DNA of 64,000 nucleotides, taken from contig CANFQA010000001.1 in NCBI GenBank assembly GCA_947449015.1, positions 1 through 64,000 on the forward strand. Reading direction: 5' to 3'. A program made the position numbers and the translations under genes. This DNA is from Microthrixaceae bacterium (GTDB taxonomy: Bacteria; Actinomycetota; Acidimicrobiia; Acidimicrobiales; Acidimicrobilacustridaceae). A model generated the notes under the pieces. It ran no database searches and was not told the DNA's origin. It worked only from the letters and a program-made list of their open reading frames with translations. Below are positions 44,445 through 53,073 of this stretch, piece after piece; the stretch's first letter is position 1; the number at the start of each line of letters is the position of its first letter.

Positions 44445-45104
44445 ATGACGCAGCCATTGGAAAGTGGACCGAAGAAGGTCCTTGCACATAACGACGCGCG
44501 TGAAGCGCTTATCGCTGCCACCCTTGCCGTCATCTCCAGCGATGGATCAGCTTCCTTCCAACCAAACGAGACATGCCGGGAACTTGGTCTCTCGCGTTCA
44601 TTGGTAAATTTCCATTTTGGGGGCCGTGAAGGTCTCATCGCCGAAGCGATGGCTGTCGGATACGAGCAGTACGTAGCTGAACTTCGTCGCGCCGCTGAGA
44701 CCGCTGGCGATGATCCGGTTGATTGCCTCCTTGCCTGGGTCGATCGACAGATCGAATGGACCATCGACAATCCGGGGCTCGCCGCTGTCCTGAACTTCCA
44801 GCGCGAAGCCTCCGGGATCCGATCGGAACTTCACCCATCGGTGACCGCTCGCCTCGAAGCTGCCGGCACCGGCAACTTCGCTCTCCTTGTGGAACTTGTC
44901 GGCGCCGCACGCGCTTCTCGTGGGATCGATTCCTCGTCAAACGCGGTGGGATTGGACAGTGCAATCGTGGGCTGGCTCACACTTGGGATGTCTGTCTGGC
45001 TTGCTGGTCGTCACGGCCCGACGCGGTCGCTCAATCGTCCCGAACTCGTAGAACTGGCGCGACTGCAGGTGCGCCAAGTGATCGCAGACATGGTGCTGTC
45101 ATGA
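44445..45104 (+). CDS. TetR-family transcription regulator
   Basis: The 219-residue protein has an N-terminal helix-turn-helix region (about 18-65), ALIAATLAVISSDGSASFQPNETCRELGLSRSLVNFHFGGREGLIAEA, followed by a larger ligand-binding domain without recognisable ligand motif. The start is preceded by AAGGAGGT at good spacing. Its stop overlaps the next ATG (ATGA). It probably regulates its own operon and, through the palindrome upstream, possibly the divergent one. Confidence 0.87.
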   Translation: MTQPLESGPKKVLAHNDAREALIAATLAVISSDGSASFQPNETCRELGLSRSLVNFHFGGREGLIAEAMAVGYEQYVAELRRAAETAGDDPVDCLLAWVDRQIEWTIDNPGLAAVLNFQREASGIRSELHPSVTARLEAAGTGNFALLVELVGAARASRGIDSSSNAVGLDSAIVGWLTLGMSVWLAGRHGPTRSLNRPELVELARLQVRQVIADMVLS

Positions 45105-47413
45105 GCGACCGATCAGCCATTGGCAACGAAGGCAAGAGAGCATCTTCCGCTGCACGTAGTGGCGCGCTTTCGGACTTCCTTCGCTGGTACCGGCCCTACG
45201 TGCGCGGCCATCGTGTTGCGTTTCTCATCGGAGGCTTCGCGTCACTGATTGTGCTGGCCTGTCAGGCGCTGATCCCCTTTGCGGTCGAAAACCTGCTCCA
45301 TCACGGTGAGTGGAAGTGGCGGCTGGTTTCCGGACTCGTTGCCCTCATCCTCGGGCAGTTGATCTTCAAGTACGGCGTCAGTATCGGCGCCCATTATCTG
45401 ACGAGTCTTTCGGCCACTGACCTTCGCATCAGGATCTTCGATCGCACATTGCACACTGAGGCGTTCCATCAGCATTCATTGCGACGCGCCTCCATTGTCA
45501 CCCGCATCGCCAACGATGTTGATGACATTGCTGCTGCGTTTCAACTCACTCTTGCTAGTGGTCTGCCAGGCGTTGTCCGGGTAATCCAGAGTCTCGTGCT
45601 GCTCACCATTGTTGAATGGCGCGCTGGTCTGACAATGACGCTCACCACATTGATGTTCGTCGTCTATCGCCGATACATCGGTCGCTCTCTGTTTATCGCT
45701 GACCGGCAGCGACTGGCATCGAGTAGTGATCTGCGAGCAAACGTGGACGAGGCTCTGGCCGCGTCGCAAACAGCCTCAGGTCTTCATCTCCAAAGTTGGC
45801 TTGTGCACCGGTTCATCAATGCTGCACATGAACTGAAGGACACAACCGAGGTGCAGGAGAACAACGTCTCTCGTCTTGAAATCGGGGGAAACGCAACCGG
45901 TTTGTTCGGGTTGTTGTTCGTTGTGTTGTTTGCGTTACTGGTTGGCGGTAGCGGACTCGCTCATGTGGCCGCGGCGATTCTCTTCGTGGAAGGCGTAGTG
46001 GCTGGTCTTGAGGCGCTGCCCCCATGGCTGCGTGCGGTGCAACTCGGTGTTGCGAGCCAGGTTCGTATTGACGGAATTCTGGACCTTCCAGATCGACTTG
46101 AGACTGGTGATGGTCCGCCTGTTCTTGGCCTGCCTTCGGGAATCGAACTGGACGATCTCAGCGCCCACTTCGAATCAGGGCAGCGCATCGACAGCATTTC
46201 CATCTCGATCGGGTCGGGACGACTTATCGGCATCGTCACGCCGGTTGGCACCCATCCGGATGATTTCCTTGCACTGGTGGCTGGGGATGACAACCCGCAA
46301 TCGGGAGCGGTGCGCGTCGACGGCCATGACGTGCGCATGCCGGGAATTCGTCGCGATATCGCATTCGTTCCTGCTGTTGGATCCGGTTTTGGTGACCCGC
46401 CGATCGAACAGTTCCTTGCTGTTGACCGCACTATCACCGTCGATGGAGCCGCTGCGTTGCTTGAAGCGGTTGGGCTTCATCGATTCGCGCGAGATCGACG
46501 GATGATCATCGAGCCGCTCGGTCATGGGGCATTGACGCTTTCAATCAGCGAGCGTCAGCGGTTCGCTCTTGCCATCGCCCTCGCATCGAAACCGAAAATC
46601 TTGTTGGTCGGCCCGCTTGATGTCTTCGCCGATTCAGATGCAGCGCTCCCGATCGTTCGGCATCTGCGTGCCAGTGCGATTGAAACCATCATCATCGGAG
46701 TGCGGACCTCGGATCTTGCTGAGGCAGTCGATGACATGGTGTTTCTCGCTGAGGATTCCGTGTTCTTCGGTTCCCACCACGACCTTCTCGAGAACGTGGC
46801 CGCATATTCGCACCTTTGGAAAGAACGCCTTTCAGGTGTCGAGGTGGATCTCTCTGTTCTTGGTATCGCGGAGGATGCGCACGCCGAACTCCACACTCGC
46901 CTTGTCACAGAGCGCTATCGGTCAGGAGAAGGGATCTATCGTGAGGGAGATGAGGCCGACCGCATCGTCTTCACCATTTCGGGTCGCGTTGAAATTACGG
47001 CGACGGATGCCCATGGTGATCAGCGTCGCGTGGCAGTTCTGGGGCCGGGGGACTATTGCGGCGATTTGCGACTCACGGCTGGTGAGCGGCGTGCTGAGAC
47101 AGCACAAGCACTTGACGACTGCGTGGTGCGCACATTGAGTCGCGAAGCCATCTCGGCCGGACTTGCCGGCATGCTCGATCGCACACCAACGGAGCGGCGC
47201 CTGCTCACCTCGATCTTGCGCGACGGTGCGGCCTCCGAGGACGTCCTTGCCCAACGTCTCCCAACTCTCGCGTCGGGTGAAATTTCCTCCGCGCTTGCTC
47301 TGCTGCTGCGCGACGGTGCCATCGTGCAGGCTGATGGTGAGTATTCGCTCGCGCATGTTCGAACCACGCACCGGCGGGCCGATTCGATCCTCGATCGTCT
47401 CGGCGAGTTCTGA
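45101..47413 (+). CDS. Pseudo-ABC exporter with degenerate ATPase and cNMP-binding domain
   Basis: The protein has 770 residues. The membrane domain (about 30-320) follows the ABC exporter plan. The ATPase-like domain (345-580) has lost its key residues: Walker A reads GIVTPVGTHPDD (377-388, no Lys), signature LSISERQR (480-487, no LSGG), Walker B ILLVGPLD (500-507, no Asp-Glu pair), and the H-switch region IIIGVRT has Val534 for His. A cyclic-nucleotide-binding domain follows (about 600-690, FTISGRVEIT, GDLRLTAGERRAE), then a helical end. It may sense or gate rather than pump. A full-length pseudoenzyme with intact frame implies a retained function. Confidence 0.85.
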   Translation: MSDRSAIGNEGKRASSAARSGALSDFLRWYRPYVRGHRVAFLIGGFASLIVLACQALIPFAVENLLHHGEWKWRLVSGLVALILGQLIFKYGVSIGAHYLTSLSATDLRIRIFDRTLHTEAFHQHSLRRASIVTRIANDVDDIAAAFQLTLASGLPGVVRVIQSLVLLTIVEWRAGLTMTLTTLMFVVYRRYIGRSLFIADRQRLASSSDLRANVDEALAASQTASGLHLQSWLVHRFINAAHELKDTTEVQENNVSRLEIGGNATGLFGLLFVVLFALLVGGSGLAHVAAAILFVEGVVAGLEALPPWLRAVQLGVASQVRIDGILDLPDRLETGDGPPVLGLPSGIELDDLSAHFESGQRIDSISISIGSGRLIGIVTPVGTHPDDFLALVAGDDNPQSGAVRVDGHDVRMPGIRRDIAFVPAVGSGFGDPPIEQFLAVDRTITVDGAAALLEAVGLHRFARDRRMIIEPLGHGALTLSISERQRFALAIALASKPKILLVGPLDVFADSDAALPIVRHLRASAIETIIIGVRTSDLAEAVDDMVFLAEDSVFFGSHHDLLENVAAYSHLWKERLSGVEVDLSVLGIAEDAHAELHTRLVTERYRSGEGIYREGDEADRIVFTISGRVEITATDAHGDQRRVAVLGPGDYCGDLRLTAGERRAETAQALDDCVVRTLSREAISAGLAGMLDRTPTERRLLTSILRDGAASEDVLAQRLPTLASGEISSALALLLRDGAIVQADGEYSLAHVRTTHRRADSILDRLGEF

Positions 47414-47464
47414 CCTCGCAATTGCTGTCGGCTGTCGACGGTCTATGACTTCTATGATGACCTT

Positions 47465-47908
47465 GTGACCAGCTCTGCAACGACATGGACAGCGCAGTGT
47501 GACTGGGTGATGTCCGAGGTGCTTGACGGCGAGGCGGTCATCGTCGATCTTCGAACCGGGCGGTATCACGCCGCAGCGGGGGTCGCCGCAACGTTGTGGT
47601 CGACTCTTGCCCATTCGGCCGATCTCACGACGCTTAGTGAAGCGGTTACCAAGGCCTACACATCTGTGCCCGCTGACGCCGAGTCTCGGATCAGAGCATT
47701 CGTCGATCAGCTGCTGGAGGCCGAACTCATTGTGGAGGCTTCAGGGTCAGAGATCGCTCCACGGATCGAAACGGCAACAACTGGCGAGGCATTGCCTTGG
47801 AACAATCCGGTTCTCGAATCCCACAATGATCTTGAGGATCTGTTGCTGCTTGATCCGGTGCACGATGTAGGCGCCGATGGTTGGCCGCAGGTCGCACCAC
47901 CGCAGTGA
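47465..47908 (+). CDS. PqqD-like protein (RRE fold) with acidic conserved-looking tail
   Basis: The 147-residue protein from GTG has the PqqD/RRE-like fold: VLDGEAVIVDLRTGRYHAAAGVAATLW (19-45), then a helical part to about 95. A long tail (111-147) follows, PWNNPVLESH, DLEDLLLLDP and VHDVGADGWP in order. That pattern recalls short peptides found near such genes, as I remember it, so the tail might be a fused precursor or docking segment. PqqD-type proteins bind leader peptides in RiPP pathways. The stop overlaps the next GTG (GTGA). Confidence 0.65.
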   Translation: MTSSATTWTAQCDWVMSEVLDGEAVIVDLRTGRYHAAAGVAATLWSTLAHSADLTTLSEAVTKAYTSVPADAESRIRAFVDQLLEAELIVEASGSEIAPRIETATTGEALPWNNPVLESHNDLEDLLLLDPVHDVGADGWPQVAPPQ

Positions 47909-48951
47909 CGGACGCGACACGTTTCAGTGCACTTTTTGACGCCGCCGACCTCGCGGCGGAAAAACTCGGAGTTTGGGTCGAAACGTTTCGACTCGCAGAT
48001 CGAGTGATTCGACTCGAGTCCGCCGGTCCCGACGTTCTTGGCGCACTAGCGCCCGCATTCGACCATCTTCCCCGCGCGAATTCCGACGCTGCAGTTGATC
48101 TAATCGTCCAGCTCTTTGACACCGCTTCCAGTGGAGTGGCCCTTCCGGATCTCGGGTTAATGCAGGTCGCCGAAGATGGATTGGACTCGAGCGCGATCAC
48201 GCCGATCATTTCTGACGGCGGTGAATCATTTGTGTTCCACAGCTACGAGCAGGCGGTGAGTCACCTCGATCATTCGGCAGGTCATGCGGTCTTCGCAGTG
48301 GCCGACGCCGATGCGATCCCGCCATGGGACCGCGCCTGTCCGCTCCGCGCCATTCTCACTTGGTGGTTCGCTTCACAGGGTTTACTTCTTGCCCACGGGG
48401 CAGCGGTTGGCTCAGAGGATGGGGCGGTGGTGATGGTCGGACGGGGGGGCTCCGGCAAGAGCACCACCTCGCTCGCCTGTCTCGCTGCCGGTCTCGGCTT
48501 TCTCGGCGATGACTACGTCCTGATTGATCCGGAAGCGGCGCTGGTGTGGTCTGCCTATGGTTCGGCGAAGTTGGCCCCCGAGCATCTTGATCGCTACCCC
48601 AACCTGCTGCGGCCTGATGCGCCGCGCGCCGGCGACCCCGCGGATGCGAAGTCGGTGGGTTGGCCACTTCGTGATCAACCAATGGCGCGCGTACTGAGTG
48701 CGCCGATCAAAGGGTTCGTCGTTCCCCGAGTTGTTGGGGGACCAATCTGCGAACTCTCATTGCAGCCCGCGAGCCGAGCTCTCATGGCACTGGCGCCGCT
48801 AACCATGTTTCAGACCCCAGGTGATCAGCGGCTGGCGTTCGAACTCGCCAGCGCAGTTGTGCGCCCGGTTCCCAGTCTTGAACTGAGGCTCGGAGATGAC
48901 ATGGCAACGGCGGCTGCTGAGCTTTCGAATTTTCTCGGGTTGTGTTCATGA
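47905..48951 (+). CDS. HPr kinase-like P-loop protein
   Basis: The 348-residue protein has the HprK-like C-terminal P-loop domain: HGAAV at 164-168, Walker A GRGGSGKST (179-187) and GDDYVLID (201-208). The N-terminal half is not the HprK N-domain. No HPr site or PTS genes are nearby. HprK-like proteins without HPr occur in clusters with PqqD-like and PF14907 proteins; the substrate here is unknown. GTG start inside the PqqD stop; stop overlaps the next ATG. Confidence 0.75.
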   Translation: MTDATRFSALFDAADLAAEKLGVWVETFRLADRVIRLESAGPDVLGALAPAFDHLPRANSDAAVDLIVQLFDTASSGVALPDLGLMQVAEDGLDSSAITPIISDGGESFVFHSYEQAVSHLDHSAGHAVFAVADADAIPPWDRACPLRAILTWWFASQGLLLAHGAAVGSEDGAVVMVGRGGSGKSTTSLACLAAGLGFLGDDYVLIDPEAALVWSAYGSAKLAPEHLDRYPNLLRPDAPRAGDPADAKSVGWPLRDQPMARVLSAPIKGFVVPRVVGGPICELSLQPASRALMALAPLTMFQTPGDQRLAFELASAVVRPVPSLELRLGDDMATAAAELSNFLGLCS

Positions 48952-49694
48952 GTGCGCCCGAACCCAGCGGCGCATCATTGTCGGTGACGCCCGGGACGAC
49001 CAGTGTGATCATCGCGGCATTCAACGCTGAGGCGTTTCTTGCTGAGGCCATCGATTCGGTGATGGCGCAGTCGCGACCGGTAGCCGAGATCATCGTGGTC
49101 GACGATGGTTCGCTCGACCGCACCGCAGAGATCGCCGCATCAAAGGCCGGTGTCAGGCTGATCCATCAGCCCAACGCCGGACCATCTGCAGCTCGAAACC
49201 GCGGGCTCGCCGTCGCCACCGGCGACTATGTGGCGATACTTGACGCCGATGATCTCTGGCCGCCCGATCGGCAGGAGATCCTGGCCGGGATCCTCGATCG
49301 AGAGGAATCGCTTGGCGTTGTCATTGGATCCCAGACGCTGCTGATCGAGCCGGGGGCAACGCTTCCGGAGTGGGTGCCCAACGGTGACCTGGATTCCTTT
49401 GGGCCAAATGATCTTCCCCGCCCGACAGGGTCATTTCTCGCCCGTCGCCGTGTTTTCGACCAGATCGGGACCTACGACGAGGGCATGCGCCACGCCGAGG
49501 ACACCGATTGGTTCATCCGAGTGCGCGACTCAGGGATTGATGTGTTGATCATCGACGATGTTGTGCTCCGCCGCCGGATTCACGGCTCGAACCTCACCCA
49601 CGACTCTGCCGCCCAGCGGCGGGCGTTCTTCGAAGTGCTGTCGCGTCGCATGGCTCGTCGACGCGATGCTGCGGACCTCGAGATAAACCCATGA
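48948..49694 (+). CDS. GT2-family glycosyltransferase (first of two)
   Basis: The 248-residue GT-A enzyme has IIAAFNAEAFLAEAIDSVM, the nucleotide-sugar site VVDDGSLDRT, NRGLAVATGDYVAILDADD with the DxD Asp, and RHAEDTDWFIRV as the acceptor-side D/E region. There are no membrane spans, so it acts in the cytoplasm. ATGA overlaps at both ends link it to the HprK-like gene and the next GT2. Confidence 0.87.
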   Translation: MSAPEPSGASLSVTPGTTSVIIAAFNAEAFLAEAIDSVMAQSRPVAEIIVVDDGSLDRTAEIAASKAGVRLIHQPNAGPSAARNRGLAVATGDYVAILDADDLWPPDRQEILAGILDREESLGVVIGSQTLLIEPGATLPEWVPNGDLDSFGPNDLPRPTGSFLARRRVFDQIGTYDEGMRHAEDTDWFIRVRDSGIDVLIIDDVVLRRRIHGSNLTHDSAAQRRAFFEVLSRRMARRRDAADLEINP

Positions 49695-50383
49695 CCGATC
49701 AGCACGGAGTTGGGTCCATTGCAGTTGTCATTCCCGCACGAGATCCGGGTCCGTATCTTGCCGAGACGTTGAGTTCTCTGTTCGACCAGAGCCTTCGAGC
49801 AGCAGAAATTGTGGTGGTTGACGACGGTTCCTGTGACGATTCGGTGGCCGAGACCGTGGCACATTTTTCGGGGGTGCGTCTCATCGCGCAGGAACCCTTA
49901 GGACGCAGCCACGCCCGCAATCAGGGAGCAGCGGCGACATCCTCTGAACTGCTGCTCTTTGTTGACGCGGACGACCGATTACGTCCCGATGCCCTGCTCG
50001 CCATGTCTTCGGTGCTCGATTCGAACGCGGCAATCGACATCGTGGTTGGTCGCACCATGGAATTCGCCGACACCATGTATCCGCCACAGCAGGGGGCTCG
50101 GGCCGCCGAACAGGTTGTGTGGGCTCGTTTGCTTGGAGCCTCCCTCATGCGTCGGCGATTATGGGACCGGGTTGGCGGGTTCGACACCTCGTTTGCCTCG
50201 CGTGAAGCCATCGACTGGATCCATCGCTCTGATCAGATGGGCGCTGTTCTCCAGCAACTTGATGACATCGTGCTCGAACGTCGACTTCATGGCTGGAATC
50301 GGACGACTGTTTTGAAAGACGAAGCAAGTTTCTTGGCAATGGCCCGTGCTGCCATTGAACGCAAGCGCGCGACGCCGCAATGA
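49691..50383 (+). CDS. GT2-family glycosyltransferase (second of two)
   Basis: The 230-residue protein is similar to its upstream neighbour: VVIPARDPGPYLAETLSSLFDQ, VVDDGSCDDS, NQGAAATSSELLLFVDADDRL (DxD), and a late FASREAIDWIHR. It is short for GT2 and lacks membrane spans. Adjacent, related GT2 genes suggest duplication with different sugars or acceptors. ATG overlaps the preceding stop and its own stop overlaps the nucleotidyltransferase. Confidence 0.85.
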   Translation: MTDQHGVGSIAVVIPARDPGPYLAETLSSLFDQSLRAAEIVVVDDGSCDDSVAETVAHFSGVRLIAQEPLGRSHARNQGAAATSSELLLFVDADDRLRPDALLAMSSVLDSNAAIDIVVGRTMEFADTMYPPQQGARAAEQVVWARLLGASLMRRRLWDRVGGFDTSFASREAIDWIHRSDQMGAVLQQLDDIVLERRLHGWNRTTVLKDEASFLAMARAAIERKRATPQ

Positions 50384-51552
50384 GTCAGCGCCACGGACTC
50401 CGTTGGAACTGCTGGCCATCAGCCACAGATACGGCGCTGCTTCAGGTGCTGCTTGATCTTGATGACCGTCGAGCGCTGTCGATCTGGCAACAACTCCGAA
50501 CTGAGCTCGATCTCGACGCGCCAACCTCTGAGCAGTACCGCCAGTACCCAATGCTTGCTCGTCGTCTTGCCGTGCTCGATCCTTCCGAACCCCGACTCGG
50601 CATGCTTCGCGGCGTTGCCCGGCAGGTCACCATCCAGAACCTCAGACATCTCGCAGCTCTCGACCAACTGCTGGATTTGCTTGCCGAGGTTGAGATCGAC
50701 GCCGTTGTCCTGAAGGGCCCGGCGCTTGTGCTTTCGGTCTACGAACACCTTGGTCTGCGGTGGTTTGCCGACGCCGATATTTGGGTTGGAATCGCGAATC
50801 ATGAGCGCGCACTGTCGGCGCTGACAGCAGCCGGTTGGTCACCCACCCGGGTCGATCATCGGGGCAATCACGCGATCGACATGATTGGTGGGCCGATCCC
50901 AGTGGATCTGCATCGAGCCATCAACCCCGAACTGGTGACTGCTGCGATGCACGACGGTGGCTGGGAAGCGTTGCAGCGCATAACCGCCTCGCGGCCGCTC
51001 CCCTCGGGTCGCCATGTCGCAGTGCTGGCGCCGCCGGAGTCATTGCTGCACGCAATCGTGCACGGAACGCAATGGGGTGGACCGGTTCAGATTCGATGGG
51101 TCGTAGATGTCGTCGAACTTCTGCGATCCGGCCAGATCGATCTCGGGATGCCTGCGGATCGCCATCGCTTGATCGACCTTGCCTGTCAGTTCGGGGTTGC
51201 GCCTGTCATCCACGACGGACTGTGTTTCGTCGAGCAGGTTGCCCCCAACACCGTCGATAGTCGCGTACTGGTCGAGCTGGCTGCGGTGCGATCCTCCTCG
51301 CTCGACCGACTTCGGATGACCGCGTTCCATGAGGACCCATCGGGCGAGCGAAGCATGCGGGGCCTCGGACGAGCCACCTCCCGGTTCATCCAGCGCACCC
51401 GGGCGATGGGCGCCATCGAAGCAATCCGACTCGCGCCGGGCTACTTCACCGAAGCGACCGGGGCATCGAGCCCGTGGCAGTTACCTGGCATCGCGCTGCG
51501 ATGGGGTATCGGCCGGTGCGTGCAGTTCGTTCGCCGCAGTCGACACCGGTGA
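50380..51552 (+). CDS. Nucleotidyltransferase-family protein (PF14907-like)
   Basis: The 390-residue protein has VVLKGPAL (109-116), a polymerase-beta-like DADIW at 131-135 with the acidic pair, and VDLHRA (175-180), the layout of the PF14907 group. These proteins occur with PqqD-like and HPr-kinase-like genes in peptide or glycan clusters; their reaction is not established. The C-terminal half is helical and ends basic. It is the last gene of the operon, 19 bp before the tRNA-Lys (opposite strand). Confidence 0.7.
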   Translation: MSQRHGLRWNCWPSATDTALLQVLLDLDDRRALSIWQQLRTELDLDAPTSEQYRQYPMLARRLAVLDPSEPRLGMLRGVARQVTIQNLRHLAALDQLLDLLAEVEIDAVVLKGPALVLSVYEHLGLRWFADADIWVGIANHERALSALTAAGWSPTRVDHRGNHAIDMIGGPIPVDLHRAINPELVTAAMHDGGWEALQRITASRPLPSGRHVAVLAPPESLLHAIVHGTQWGGPVQIRWVVDVVELLRSGQIDLGMPADRHRLIDLACQFGVAPVIHDGLCFVEQVAPNTVDSRVLVELAAVRSSSLDRLRMTAFHEDPSGERSMRGLGRATSRFIQRTRAMGAIEAIRLAPGYFTEATGASSPWQLPGIALRWGIGRCVQFVRRSRHR

Positions 51553-51570
51553 CCGGCGTCGACTCTCAGT

Positions 51571-51645
51571 TGGTGCCTCCGGTGGGGGTCGAACCCACGC
51601 TCGTCGGATTAAAAGTCCGCTGCCTTACCACTTGGCCACAGAGGC
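51571..51645 (-). tRNA. tRNA-Lys (anticodon TTT)
   Basis: 75 nt on the minus strand with the CCA end encoded. Acceptor GCCTCTG pairs with CGGAGGC (one G-U). D-arm GGCCAAGTGGTAAGGCA, anticodon loop CTTTTAA and T-arm GTGGGTTCGACCCCCAC are clear. It reads lysine AAA/AAG. The first anticodon-stem pair is a mismatch (G-A). It separates the rightward operon from the SDR operon. Confidence 0.93.
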
Positions 51646-51667
51646 TGGGCACTGGACACTAATCGGG

Positions 51668-52432
51668 CTAGGTGATGGGGCAGCTTCCACCGTCGGCCAT
51701 GAGCGTCATGCCGTTCACGTAGCGACTTTCATCACTCAGCAGAAAACGCACGACCGGCCCGATATCGGCCTCTGCGTCGCCCAGTCGGGCCAGGGGATTG
51801 CGGGCAAGAACCCGCGTTGCCATTGCCGGATCGTTGGCGAATGCCGCGGTCATCGCCGGTGTCGATGCCAGTGGCGCGACACAATTGGCGCGAGCGCCTG
51901 TTGGGCCCCATTCCCGAGCGAGTGAGCGGATCACGCCACGTTGAGCCGCTTTCACGGCTGCGTACACCGGCAGACGCGCTTTGCCTTCGAATCCAGCTTC
52001 AGAGGTGAGCACCACGAAGGATCCCTGTGCGGCGACGAGATGGGGATGTCCTTCGGCGGCCAGAAGGTAGGTGCCACGCAGCGAGACCCCCACATGGTCA
52101 CCAACGTCGGCGAACGGAACCTCAGCGAGTGTGGTTGGCATCGGGGAGAGTCCACTGGTTGCGTTGTGGACGATTCCGTCGAGTCGGCCGTGGCTCTCGA
52201 TGATGGCGGCGACTGCCGAGCGCACCGATGCAGGATCACCCACATCGCCAACGAAGACCTGGGCGAAGCCTCCGTGCGTGTTTGCTTGGTCGGCGACTGC
52301 CTGTGCTTCGGTGGCTCTGCGCGCCATGATCCAGATGTTCCATCCGGCACTGGCACAGGCAAGGGCGACACCCGCGCCGACTCCGCCACTTGCCCCGCTG
52401 ATCAGCACGACTTTTGTGTTCGGAGTACTCAT
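51668..52432 (-). CDS. Short-chain dehydrogenase/reductase
   Basis: The 254-residue classical SDR has ISGASGGVGAG as the cofactor loop, the active-site YAAVK, and ends DGGSCPIT. Its NAG-type motif reads HNATSG. It is the last gene of a leftward operon with a pseudo-SDR, an amidohydrolase, another SDR and a cyclase. The substrate is unknown. Its start overlaps the pseudo-SDR stop by 4 nt. Confidence 0.85.
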   Translation of the reverse strand: MSTPNTKVVLISGASGGVGAGVALACASAGWNIWIMARRATEAQAVADQANTHGGFAQVFVGDVGDPASVRSAVAAIIESHGRLDGIVHNATSGLSPMPTTLAEVPFADVGDHVGVSLRGTYLLAAEGHPHLVAAQGSFVVLTSEAGFEGKARLPVYAAVKAAQRGVIRSLAREWGPTGARANCVAPLASTPAMTAAFANDPAMATRVLARNPLARLGDAEADIGPVVRFLLSDESRYVNGMTLMADGGSCPIT

Positions 52433-53073
52433 CGCCAGGACCTTCCGCCATCGGCATGGATCACTGTGCTGGTGAGAGCTACGGCATCATCGGACAGCAG
52501 CATGCGGCAGGTGGAGATGACCTGATCGGCAACCTGCCCCGGGAAACTGGTGAGTGGGGGCTGGGGGTCGACGACTGGGAGCTTGGTGAGTCGCGCCGGG
52601 GTGGTCACGAGGTTCACCCGAACGCCGCGCCCACCTTCGGACCGTGCCAAGGAACGAACCAGCGCCTCGACCGCGTCGGACACGGAGGTTTCTGCCGATC
52701 GCCCCGCCGAGTCCAAAGGGGCGACACGATCAACGATGGCCGTGATCGACCCACCGTCGGCACATCGTCGCTGGGCCACGCCGAGCGCAGCGATCCATCG
52801 GGCAAATGCGACTTCGCAGCGTTCCACCCAACCCACGAGGTCGATGGTGTCGAGTGAAGCTGGGTCACTGACCTTGGGGAACAGGGCAACAACGATCTGA
52901 TCGGCCTTCGGACCGTCATTGGCAAGATTGCGCCAGACCTCGAGTGCATCAGCCCATTGCCAGTTCACCGAGCCATCATCGAGGTTGGGTTGAACCAACA
53001 GTTCACCATCAATGGCTGCTGCGATGACCCGAGCGTGTTCCTCCTCGAGCCCGATCACCAATGGTGTCGTCAT
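52429..53073 (-). CDS. Degenerate SDR-like protein lacking cofactor and catalytic motifs
   Basis: The 214-residue protein keeps the SDR C-terminal half: SDAVEALVRSLARSEGGRGVRVNLV and a late STVIHADGGRSWR. The N-terminal T-G-x3-G-x-G loop is missing, the N-terminus being IGLEEEHARVIAAAIDGE, and at the Y-x3-K site it reads TSVSDAV. It may be a non-catalytic partner of the downstream SDR, as in heteromeric SDR enzymes. Both genes overlap by 4 nt; the amidohydrolase gene overlaps its start by 4 nt too. Confidence 0.7.
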   Translation of the reverse strand: MTTPLVIGLEEEHARVIAAAIDGELLVQPNLDDGSVNWQWADALEVWRNLANDGPKADQIVVALFPKVSDPASLDTIDLVGWVERCEVAFARWIAALGVAQRRCADGGSITAIVDRVAPLDSAGRSAETSVSDAVEALVRSLARSEGGRGVRVNLVTTPARLTKLPVVDPQPPLTSFPGQVADQVISTCRMLLSDDAVALTSTVIHADGGRSWR

